Positions 43,501 to 55,284 of a DNA stretch of 64,000 nucleotides are shown in pieces. The DNA is from Ophiocordyceps camponoti-saundersi (nom. inval.) (Eukaryota > Ascomycota > Sordariomycetes > Hypocreales > Ophiocordycipitaceae), in the NCBI GenBank assembly GCA_003339415.1, contig PDHQ01000079.1, positions 78,740-142,739 on the forward strand, written 5' to 3'. Each line of letters begins with the position of its first letter. The stretch's first letter is position 1. A model generated the notes under the pieces. The model did not search any database and had not been told where the DNA came from. It saw only the letters and a list, made by a program, of their open reading frames with translations. The position numbers and the translations under genes were made by a program.

Positions 43501-46500
43501 GCTTAGGTAATTAGTTATTAATCTCCGCGGGTAACGACGCGGGCTTTATATTTAATTAGCTTATTATCTTAATCGAATTTATAAATATAAACCTAATAGT
43601 ATCCGATCGCCCTTAATAAGGCGTTTCTTATAGGGATCTTAAACTAAGAGTCTAAGTATTCTAAGTTATAACTATAGAGATATTCGAGTTTAGCGTCTTT
43701 AAATAAATCTTTTAATAGGTGCTATAATATTTAATTATAGCGTTTTAAAGCTAGAGAGATATAAGCTTAACTAATACTCTTAATATTAATTAACCTTAGT
43801 AGGTTAGCCTTATTAATTTTTCGACCTTTTATCCGGTCCTTTCCTATTAGAGCTCCTAAGAATCCCGCGTAAAAAAAGGCGCGGAAGGTTCTTTAATTAT
43901 TCTTATCTTCTATAGTTTATAAGTTTAATTAGGAAAGAAAGGTAAATCTATCCTTTTTTAAGCTTCTTCGTCTAAGCGTCCCTGTTAGAATACGCTTTTC
44001 TTCTTAATATTCTACTATTATTATAGTAAATAAGCTAACGGGTAGTATTCCCGGAGGCGTAAGATATATATAGCTAAATTCCTTAGGTTTATTTCCCTTA
44101 GTATCTTTTATAGCGGGCCCTTTTTTAAGTTTAACGCCTTCTATTATTTTATATAGATTTTCGCGGGGTTTAGAGGCTTAATTTAAGGTTATAAAAGTTA
44201 TAATTTAATTAAGATTAATCGTTCTATTATTTTCGTCCTTTTTATTTCTTAGTTCCTCGACCGCTATATTTTCTACGGAGTCTTAAGCGTTAGCTTCTTA
44301 TTATAGTAGTTTAGTAATAACTTTAGGGTTAATTTCTCGGAGGCTATTTTTAAGATAGTTAAAATGCCCGTAGAAAGTCTCGCGTTCGTTAAATAATACG
44401 TTACAGGTTAATAAAATACGATTCTTACTCGGGAGCTATATCTAATAGATATAGGTTAACTTATAGCTAATTAAGAAACCGATCTAAGCTTTAGGGTCGA
44501 GTCTCCGTAGCCTTTTATACTTAAGTTTAAAATCTATAGTTATAGCGTAAGCTTTATACCCGTATACGCGTAAATAAGCTAGGTTAGGCTTTTTTCGGAA
44601 GATTCCCTTATAAGGTATCTTCTATCTATTACTTTTTTAAAGGGTCTTATTATATAGATAGATAGCAGATTTAAGGATCTCCCGCTAGAAAGCTACTAGC
44701 AGTTAACCTCTTATAGCCCTTACCTTTATTTTTAGGATACCCCTAACTCTTTTAGCCTTACCGTTTTATTCCTACGTATATAGTGCCGAAAATTCGATTC
44801 GGATATTTTATCTTATTAGAAAGTTATAAGCTTCCGGTCGTTATTATAGTTCGTTATCCGTTTTAATCGTTCTAATATAAAATTTATATTAATAGATAAA
44901 GTATTTAAAAGCCGATTTTAATATACTATAAATTATAGCCTAAGTCCTATCCCGAAGGTAATAGTCCTAGGTATAACCTATATATTTATTAGTAATTAGT
45001 ATAACCGATAAAAAACCCTCGGGGTCTCTTTTAAAGTCGTAGAAATTAATTACGAGTATTTCTCTAGGCGTTATAGGTTACGGTCTTTAAGTCCGACTAA
45101 TTTATTATTTAATCTTTACTATAGCGTAGTTTTTATACTTTATAATAAGTATACTATCTTTTCTTATAAGTTATATATAAATTCCTTCGTAATTATTATT
45201 AATATAGTTAAGGACTTATAAGCTTAGGTAACCGAGCCTTAAGTGCTAGATATTTATCGCTAATTTCCGGGCTTTTTATAAGGTATAAGTTATATATTTA
45301 TTCCTTCTCGTAGTAAAAGATACTTTATTTATTTACCTCGGAATATATTCTAAAACGAATTAGTTATAAATTAACCTTACGGTTGCTATTATATCGTAGT
45401 CCGGCGTTTTTAAGATTAATTCTTCTTATCCGGGGTTTTTATCCTACTAAATGCTTTTTAATTTAAGTAATTAGTACGAAACTAAGTTATATATAAAGTT
45501 CCGATAATATATTATATTCCGAAGCTTTAGTAGCGCTATTTAAGTTCTAATTAATATTTTAAGGTTAACGTTACTATATTCTTTAATAAGGACTTTACTA
45601 TCCCCTACTTAGATAAAATCTCCGAGCTCTAAGTTACGGAAATCTTTAAAATAGTCGCGGTTATTAAAAATATATATCGTTATACCTAAATTAAGGATTA
45701 TAAAGTAATATAATAAGTACTCTATAGTAGAAAATACGGTATTCGTTTCGTTCCTAAGAAAGAAGGTAGCTAGTACGTATCCTTTCTTATAGGAAAGATA
45801 CGGGGAGAGATAAGCAGAATTAGACTTAATTAAACTAGTTTTAATCTCCTCTAAATTTAACCTTTCTTTTTCCGTATTTTCCTTTACGGTCTTTATAGTA
45901 CGCGTATTATACTACTAGTTAAGCGCGTTATTACGGAGTATATAGCACTTCTCCTTAAGATATCCTAACCCTTTATAGAAAATATAAGTCTTTTCCCGTA
46001 AGCGTTAGTAATAACTATTAGAAGTCCGATACTTCCTATCGTTATTACGTTATTAGTTAGTATAATCTTTTTCTTAATTCTTACGTTATTTTTTTCGATC
46101 GTTATTATCTTTTTTTTTCTCTAACCCGTCTTTACTATAATAAGTAAGAAAGGTGCCTTTATCCGTTATTTTTCCTTAGGAGGTTAGGAGGGTATCGATA
46201 TAACGGTTAAAATTATTCGCAAATTTATAAATCGTAAATTCCTCTTTCTTAACGGATTTATTCTATTTAAAGACCTAAATCTAATTTCTTATATAAAGTT
46301 ACTTAATAATTACTTCGTAGAAATCTTTAACCTAAATTATTTTATCGGTTACTTATAAGATTCCTTCGGAGTTAGCTTTATTAATTACCTTACGCTAGCT
46401 TTTAAACTAGCTAGACTAATCCTTTAAGGGGTTATAACTAATATTAAAGATTCCTTTATATTTAATACGGAGTTATCGTTTAATTTCCTTATTAGAGATT

Positions 46501-46978
46501 TTAATTTCCTTACGTAAAGTCTTATATTAGTCTTTAATAAACTCCCCTTTTTTATAATATATTTTTTAAAGATAAGGGTTAATAGTTTTTTCTATCTAAA
46601 TTCGAAAGTTTTATTTAGCCTTATCTTTTCGGAGCTAAACTTCCTTATATTCCTTATAGTTAGTAATAAGGATAGTATATTCCTTTAATATTCTATCCCT
46701 TTCTTTCTCGGTTCCCTTTAATTTCGCTTAATCCTAATCTTCCTTATCCTAAATAGGAGGAATTAGGGCTTTTCCTAGAGGACTTCTATCGGCGAAGATA
46801 AACTCCTAAAGTCTATCTCTCTTAGCCCTCTTCTCGAAGGTATTTTCCTAGTATTTCTAATTAGTATTTTTAGTTAGTTTAACGTTTTTCTTATAGTTAC
46901 TTATCTTATTTAACTATTTCCTTCGGAAACCGATTTTTCTTATAAAGTAAGCTTTAGCTTAAAGCTACGGCTTTTAAC

Positions 46979-47389
46979 TATTAGAATCTTAGAGGGATTC
47001 TATTAGAATCGGAAAGTTATATAAAATAAAGAGTAAGTAAAGTAATTAAGTTATATATATAATAAAGTATAGATAGGTATATATATATAAACTAATAGCT
47101 TTACCCCTAACCTTTTAGCTCGGAGGCCTTCTTTATATATATAAAAATAACGGGCCTTCGAGAGAAAGGCTTTATATAATAAAAAGGCTAGTTTCTAAGC
47201 TAGCTATCTGCTAAGAAATATCGTAAGCCCGTTACCTAGGAAGTTAATAGAATATTGCTTAGTAATAGGGCTCTTCCGTAGGGATCCTATACCTTAAGGC
47301 CGATAAGATACGTTACTCCGCCACTATTATGCGGAGCCCTCGTATTACTTATAGTCTCGTGGAGCCTAGTGGGACCTTCCTTTCTAATA
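46979..47389 (-). repeat. Copia right LTR (411 bp)
   Basis: The uninterrupted copy of the Copia LTR. Because the element reads on the minus strand, this is its 5' LTR. Confidence 0.9.
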
Positions 47390-47394
47390 ACTAT

Positions 47395-47995
47395 AGACCT
47401 AGTATATATATATATATATAGCGATAGCCGTCCCTTGTTTCCCAGCCCGCTTGTAAGGCCCAGGCCGAGGCAGGGATATCCGTACATATATATATATATA
47501 TATAGCTGCCCTATGCATATGAGCCCTTACTATAACTATAGCCACGTCTGCCAAGCCGTCATGCGCATAGTTAGAAGCACAAAGATTACATACAGGCTTA
47601 CATAGAGCTATCGACATGAGCAAGATATCTATCAAGGTTAATAAAATACGGGGCATTCGTCTCATGACAGGGACGTATATATGACAGACAGAATCTGAGT
47701 AGCAATCTCTATATGTATGTATGTATGTATATATAGGCAGAGGTTTAATTCACCACCTCTACTCTTCGATAACAAGGACAAGAAGCTGCCTTTAATAGGC
47801 ATCCGAACCCCATGATCGTTGCCTTGTTCAGGCGGAGAATGAGAAAGTTACCAGCCTGAGAGACTACATATTACTTGTATAGTGACACAAGGTGGGCACA
47901 GGCCATCGGGTGGGTGCACTGATATGTGTGTATTATATATGTGCTAGGTCTAGGCTAGGATAGCTAGGCTAGGTCGTGTGCGAGGTCGGGCGGGG
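47395..47995. other. unique non-RIP island between retroelement blocks
   Basis: About 600 bp of near-normal composition with CpG and CpA dinucleotides intact. It contains two TA microsatellites (47403-47420, 47486-47504) and a TATG repeat (47711-47737). No protein or RNA gene was recognised. It should be continuous with the unique DNA ending at 34090, separated only by the Copia insertion. Confidence 0.7.
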
Positions 47996-49750
47996 CTAGT
48001 CACGTGGACCCCCTTAATACCCCCCTTTAGGCCCGCTTAAATAAGCGGAAAATAGTTATCCCGTGCCGCAAAGCGCGGAAAATAATAAAATAGCAAAAAT
48101 AGCGTTTTTAGGCTTTTCTTAAAAGGCCGGCAAAGGGCTTAAATAGCTTAAAAACGTAATAAAAAATAGGATCTAAAAGATTAAATTAGGTCCTAGATAG
48201 GGTTATTCCGTTCCGGATCGGTCGATTAGTAAAAGAAATAGTAGAAAATAGTAAGAATAAGCTTCTCTAAGCTACTCTTAAGGGGCCTTAAATAAGTTAA
48301 TCTAAGCTATTAAGAAGGTTAAATTAAGCTATTAAGAGGGGTTAAAAACGCTTATATAAAGGGTATTAAGAGGCTTAATTTAAAGGAAAAATTCCTCTTT
48401 AAGCTAAGGGCTAAAAATAAGCTATAAGCCTTATAAGTATATATATATATAAAGAGAGGTATCGTTATTCGTATCGCTTAGTAGGGAAATACCGCTAAAA
48501 TTATATAAGTTAATATATCTAATAGTAAGGGGCCTAAAGGTGCTTATTATTAATACTTTTAAAACTAAAATAATCGCTTAGAGGCGTATTAAAAGGTATA
48601 TATCGCGGGATCGGCGGTAGTATAAAGCCGGGCTAACGATAAGGCTAATAATCGTAATATACCTTATCCGTCCTCTCTTAATTAATACCTACCTCTTTAG
48701 AACGATCTATCCTATCTTAATTAATAGCTATAGTGTAACGCTAATTACTTTTCTTCTTTAAAATCCCCCCTTTAAGTATAGGATCCCTTAGTAATAGAAA
48801 TCTTATACTATATTATTTATTAGTTTTTCGATTCGATTAATCGGTTTATTTAGTATTAGTACTATCGTTATTAAGAGGTATAAGGGTATTACGGGCTTTA
48901 TTATTAAGCGCCCTAAGCTTATCTAATAGCGTATAAAAGCTACCCTTTATATTATTTTTAGCTTTAAAAGGTAAAATCGTAATCTTCGGGTTAGAAAGAT
49001 ATAGTATATAAACGAATTTAGCGTATTAGAGATACTATAGAGGCTTTATAAAGCTATCTGCGGCTATATTAGCTATGCTAATATATTAGATTATAAAGAA
49101 TCGCTTTTTTACGCGATTAATAACTTATTTATATTATATATTAATATACCTTATTCGAGCTATTTTAAATTTATTAAGAGCGATAGCTTTAGCGTTAAGG
49201 CTATTAGTAAATATAATTATAAGCGTTTATTATTACGGTAGCTTTAAGTTTTTAAGAATCTTATTTATTTAGATTAAGCTTATACTTATAAGCGTTAAAT
49301 TAATAAATTCGGCCTCCGTTAACGATAGCGTTATAAGCGTCTACTATTTCGATTTCTAATATACGGGGCCTATACTAACGAAAATAATATATCTAGCTAT
49401 TAAGTATCTTATATATAAATTATCTATAAAAGAGGTATCTATAAAGATATAAAGTTTTAAATTTTAAGGGCTATAAGCACCTCCGAGCGTAAGGCCTAAG
49501 CTCTTCGTACTATAAAGGTATCGTATTAAATTCTTCTATATAAGAAAGTATAAAGCGGTTAGATTAAAGTTACCTTCGTATAATTTACTATTCGTAAAGG
49601 CTAAGTTAGGCCTTATACTATTAGAGAGATAATTTATACTACTTATCCTTTTTAGCTATTCTTTTTAAGGTATCGTAAGCGGCTATATCTTCTAATTAGC
49701 GGGTATTTTAACCTTAAGCGGCTAGGGCGTTTATATAGCGTTTATAACGC
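47996..49750. mobile_element. unclassified RIP-degraded repeat, possibly starting with a Fot1/pogo-like terminus
   Basis: Base composition changes abruptly at about 48,000. The first bases follow a TA (GTCACGTGGACCCCC), then a C-rich stretch and a 7-bp hairpin (CCGCTTA ... TAAGCGG), then repeated GGAAAATA and AAATAGCG motifs. Such sub-terminal motifs recall fungal Fot1/pogo DNA transposons. The rest, to about 49.75 kb, shows RIP-type decay, and I could not place its remnant coding signal in a family. No matching inverted terminus was found in the window. Confidence 0.4.
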
Positions 49751-49836
49751 CTTCGCTAAATAGTTTAAGTATTTTAGTAATATATTTCTTTTAATATATA
49801 TAAATTATATATATAATATAGTTTCTATAAAATTAT
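49751..49836 (-). mobile_element. fragment of a second Copia element (left of the Gypsy 2 insertion)
   Basis: On the minus strand this AT-rich stretch continues the decayed Copia reverse transcriptase read at 61835-62367, directly across the Gypsy 2 target site. The left limit of the Copia copy is uncertain. Confidence 0.5.
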
Positions 49837-50185
49837 TATTACGCGCTAGGTTTCCTTTTAGATTTCCTTACGTTTTTTATAGTAATTTCCGAGGATTTCC
49901 GATAAGACCTTATATAACCCCGGAAATCCTTATTATAAAATTACCCGGAAAGACCTTAAGGGAAATTACTAGGAAATACGACCGTTTACTTACCTAGAAA
50001 TTACTAGGATTTCTAAGCAGATTTCTATACCCTTTCCTATCCCTATTAGTATATACCCTTATCTATTCTATTAGGATTCCGCTTACGAGAGTTTTTCCTC
50101 TTTTTCTCTTTTCTCTCCTTAGCTTAGAATTTTTATTTATAATACTAATATTATTATTTACTTAATATATTTATAGGCCGTAATA
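49837..50185 (+). repeat. Gypsy 2 left LTR (349 bp)
   Basis: Direct repeat of 61481-61829, with the same length and termini. Confidence 0.9.
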
Positions 50186-53100
50186 TTATTCTAAGCTCTC
50201 TTTTTACTAGCGAGCGATTAAGAAATATATACTTTACTTTTATATCCCTTATAAAGGACGGAAAAGACCTTATATATAATTAGATTACGACCGGCCCTAA
50301 AATATATATCTAAAGCCCCTAACTAAACTTTTAAGTAATTAAGGAGACTCGCCTCGAAAACGCCTAACCTTATAATAAAATAAGGTTCCGAAGAAAACTA
50401 AACTATAATTATAGCTACCTCCTCTTAGAATATTACTAATATAACTATATTATAAAAGTAGCGTATAAAGATAATATAATTATAAGCGTAAATTACGAAA
50501 CTTTAAAGTTAGTTAACTTAGAAAAATTAAAACTTAGATATAAAAAGGACTTATTAAGAAATATCGATAGCGTTTAAGATTAGTAAAAAAGCGTTTATCC
50601 TAACTAGGAAAGCTATTTAAGATATTTTTACGCTAATTACCTTAGTAAGATAGCTAAACCCCTCTTATTTTAATTTTATAAAAGTTTGCTATAAGGAGAT
50701 AGGTAAATTTTTAGGAAAAAAGGAAAATTTTAATACTTTCTTTACGAACTTAAAAGATAAGATAAGATCTAATAAGATAACTTTCCGTAATAAGTAAGAT
50801 AGGATAAGTATTTTATTTTATACCTTAAAAAGAAAAGCCCGCCGATTTTTAGAAACTTAGTATAACTTAAAAAAATACCTCTTTTCTAAACTAGCTAAAA
50901 TAATATAATATTTAAAGTCCGCTTATAGAAACCTAAATAAGTTCGCCGAAGCTATAAATTAGCTCCGTAAACTAAATTATTTCTTAAATAGCTAATAGGA
51001 AATTTAAGAGTTTCTTATAAAGTTTAACTACCTTATAGCTAAAACCTAAGTCCCCCTAGCTTATATTAAGTATATATTTTAAGATTATTTACCCGCTAAC
51101 CTTAATATAAGCTTTCTTATAAAAGCTAAAAACTTATATACGATATATAAGGAGTTTTATAAATATATAAAAAACGCTATATTTTATAAAAAAAAAGAGT
51201 TTACTTATTATAAAATTATTTAGAAATCCTAATAAGTCGATAAGATTATTTTAACTATATAGAAGAAAATTATAATTACGATTTAGAAAAGCTAGCCCCT
51301 AAGCGAGAATAAGAAAAAAGTCTATTAGGAAAATAGTATTTATTTTACTTATAGTAAGAAAAGCTATATAGCTAAGAATTACCTTAACTAATAGAAAATA
51401 GGGAGAGTTCTTAAAGTTTAGATACCCCCGCCTAATTTTATTTAATTAGATAACTCTAATTTAAAAAAAAAATAAGATTATTATAAAGCTCCTTAATAAT
51501 CTTAAAAATATCGTATATAAGATAAAAAGTAAGAGAGTTATTTACTATTAATAGTTAAGTTTAAGTTAATAATATTACTTTTCGTACCTTTACTTTATAT
51601 AATATTAGAGTAAATACCTATCTTTTAGTTAGTTACCGTTTTGCGAAATAAGTAGTAAAGCGATTTAGTGCTAAACTTATCCCTATCTATCCTATCCCCC
51701 TTATAAATTTCTAAGGCCGCTAAGCTAGTATAGTCTGCGAGCACTTAATTATTACCTTAGTAATTAATAGATAGTATTTTCCTTAAGAAATTTATTAAGT
51801 AACTAACTACGCTTAGGACCTCTTTATTAGTTTATTCTAAATAGCTAAAAAGAGACTATTACTTAACTACGCGGCCCGGAAACTAGTTTAGCTAGATAAC
51901 TTACTTACCTTCGCTAAATACTCGCCCTCGATCTTATTATTAGAGAAGCCCCTTTTTTCCGGAAATCTAAATCTAGCTATTTAAGTAAACGCTAAGCGTT
52001 AGAACTACTTTCTCTATTAGAATAAGCGTAAGTACTAAATCTTTTAGCGTTTACGGAAAAAGAATAACTTTATTTAGCTTATAAAAAAGAAAAAATAAGC
52101 TTAGACCTTAACTTAAAATAACCTAGAAACCGATAATACGGATAAGAAAGCTTTAAGAGAGTAACTTATTTATTAAGTATAATAAGACCCCCGCTAAATA
52201 TAATAAAAAGCGATAACCTTATTAATATTTATAATCCTCGTAAAATTAGAAGATAACCTTAATTTAACTATAATTACGAAGCTAAGCTTAGCTAGCTATA
52301 CGTATATAAGATAGGAAATCCTATTCCCTTAGGGAGAAGAACTTAAGTATATCGCTTATATATATAATATAATTCTTTTAGCTTTTATATATCTTAAAAG
52401 ATTTTTTAATAAGAAGGAAGCTTATATTTTAGCTAATTCTTAACCTAGCTATAATATTATTTTAAAACTTAAGAAGCCCCTAAACTTAGTAAAACCCCCT
52501 TCTTATAAAACGCCTATAAAATACCTATTATTAGAGAAGGAAACTATTAACTACTTACTTAAGATTAGGTTTATTAAGCTAAACGCTAGTCCTTATATTA
52601 CCTTTATTCTTTTTACGCCGAAGCTATACTTAATAGCCCGGCGCTTCTATATTAATTACCGATAAATAAATAATTACTTAAAGAGTCGAATCTCGCTTAC
52701 TCCTTCTTTAAAAGGTATAGCGTTTAGCTACTAGGAAGTAAGGCGGTTTTCGAAAATCGATATAATTTAAGCGTTTTATCGCTTATATCTTAACCCTAAC
52801 TCTAAGTACTTTATAGCTTTCTATATAAAGTTTAGTATATTTTACTAGCTTATCCTCCTATTCGGCCTTAAAGTAAAGCTTACTTAGTTTTAGAACTTTA
52901 TTAATATTTAGCTTTATAACCTCCTTAACCGCTATATAAGTATATACGCTAATAATATATTAATTTACTTAGATAGCGAAGAAGCGGAATATTAAGAGGA
53001 ATATTAAAAAGTAATTTAGCGCCTATACTAAGCTAACTTATAAGGGGATATTTAAAAATTAAAGTTTAATATTATAGAAATCGATTACTTTAGTATAATA

Positions 53101-54914
53101 TTATACGTAAGCTAAGGAATTAGTATAAACTCTTATAAAATATAAATAATATAAGATTAGAAATTTAAAAACCTCTTAGATTATAAAGCTATTTACTTAT
53201 TTATAAGATTTTATAACTTTATTAAGATTTTCTATTATTATATAAATATTATAGCTAAGCCCCTAAATTACTTTTTTAAGAAAAATACCGCTTTTAAGCT
53301 TAGATTAGAATAGAAAAAGGCTTTTAATAAAATAAAAAAGCTAGCTATATAAGCCTTAGTACTTACCTTTTTCTACTTAAAACTCCTAACCCGCCTTAAG
53401 ACTAACGCCTCTTAGAATATTACCGCTAATATATTTTAGTAATAGTAAGATAACTAAACGTAGAAGCTTATAAGCTTCTTCTTAAAAATAATAAACCTTA
53501 CTAAGCGTGCTTACTTAATTTAAAACCGCGAACTCCTCGCTATTATATAAAGCTTTAAAAACTTTTACTTAAAGCTACTTAGCTAGAAGTTTAATATAGT
53601 TATAAATTATAAAGCTTTAATTTATTTTATAATAAAAAAACTACTCTCTATTTATTAAGTTTAATAATTTAATTTCCTTACCTAGTTTAATATTTATTTT
53701 CTATATTAGCTTAGCTAGCTAAATATAGCTATAAATATACTTTTACGGAAAATAGCTAAGCTCCTAATAGTAAAAGCTTATAAAAAAGAGAAAAGGACTT
53801 TAGCTATAATTTCCCTAGATAGCTTTAAGTTTAAATCCTTAACCTTATTTTTTATAATTACCCTAATCCGCTTAGTAGAAAACTCTATCCTATTAGGGGC
53901 GGAGTTAGTATAATTAATCTAAGAGGAGAATATAAACTAGAACCTTAGATTTTATAGTAATCTCCTTATCGTCCCTAAGTAAGATAGCTAGTAATATTTC
54001 TTCCTTTATACCGCCTTAATTCGGAATATATATAAGCTAGCTATTTTCGCTTATAAGGGATAAAATAAAACTACTTAGATACTTTAATAAAGCTACTATT
54101 AGCCTAGGATAAAGTAAGATATCTGCTAGTTTATCCGTAACTATTATAAGTATTAGAGGAATAAAATACTATAAGATAAAACCTTAAGTTTACTATACTT
54201 TTTACTTATTCTAACTTCTATTTAGGAGTATATTACTTATAATAGGAAAGTAATATTAAAAAACCGCTTTAGGTATAATTATATTTAAACTTTTATTTAT
54301 AAGCTAAATAGAATTATCGCTATATTACTTAGTAAGAAAAATAATATAGCTAAGGTGCTTATAAGATATTATTTCTAATACCTTTATTATTTCCTAAGTA
54401 TACCGGATATATAAATTACTAATAATATTAGCTTATTTATCTTAGGATTTCTCTAAGAAATTAACTAGCTAACTAATATTAAGTATTATTATAGTAGCGC
54501 CCTTTACCCTTAAATATAAAGTAGCGTAGAAGTAACTAACTAATACCTAAACTAAAAGCTTTAGTTTTACGTAAGTAAGCGATAAGATAATTAAAGCGCG
54601 TTCCTTCCCGCTTTAAACTTTACGTATAACTCGTTATAGCACGCGTTAATTAGTATAATACCGCTTATAGTCGCTTTTAATAAAGATATATATAACCTCC
54701 TTTTACTCCCTAGCCTTTTAGTTACCTTAAGAGCTTTAGGCCTTATCGCTATTACTTATAAACTTATCGCTTAAGCGTAAAGAGTATAATAGTAAGCTTA
54801 AGCTATAGCCGCGAAAGCGTAAAGCTAATAGAAAGCCTAAGCTAATAAGAAACGCCGCTTAGTAAATTTCTTAGTTAGTAACTAGGTATTCCTTAATTAT
54901 AAGGGTTTTATAAT

Positions 54915-55284
54915 TATTACGTGCTAGCTCTTATAAAGATTTCCTTTAAATATTTTATAGTAATTTCTAAGGATTTTATAGGGATTTCCCTTAGATATTT
55001 TACGGTAATTTCTAAGGATTTCTAACTATAATTATATAACCTCGGAAACCTTATCGTAAAATCCCTAAAAAAACCTTAGTAGGAAATTACCTAGAAATAA
55101 AGTTAACTTTTTACTAGGATTTCCTTATACCCTCTCTTATCTTTACTAGCACGTGCCTTTATATATTTTACTAGGATTTCGCTTACGAGAGTTTTTCCTC
55201 TTTTTTTTCCTTTCTCCTTAGCTTAAAATCTTTATTTATAGTGCTAATATTATTATTTACTTAACATATTTTACGGCTATAATA
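54915..55284 (+). repeat. Gypsy 3 left LTR (370 bp)
   Basis: Direct repeat of 60564-60933. It starts TATTACGTGC. Confidence 0.9.

Larger units (their letters stand above)
34096..47389 (-). mobile_element. Copia (Ty1-type) LTR retrotransposon, RIP-degraded, with a nested Gypsy insertion
   Basis: The right LTR is 46979-47389 (411 bp). The left LTR is 34096-34408 plus 40433-40530 (313 + 98 = 411 bp), split by a Gypsy element. The 5-bp flanks are ACTAC (34091-34095) and ACTAT (47390-47394), a target-site duplication differing by one RIP-type change. The LTR termini read TA...TA, expected after RIP of TG...CA. On the minus strand the internal region contains a decayed Ty1/Copia reverse transcriptase, including LRK(S)PL and, at about 43130-43190, a FYIDN stretch matching the YVDD box. 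The coding region is full of stops. Without the insertion the element is 7,270 bp. It is inactive. Confidence 0.9.

Noticed and set aside
47369..47665. Overlapping frames with Tyr-Ile runs in the island
   Set aside because: They are created by TA microsatellites on both strands and show no protein character elsewhere.
47996..49750. Starship captain or other tyrosine recombinase remnant
   Set aside because: No recognisable recombinase signature could be read even when RIP-type stops are allowed for.
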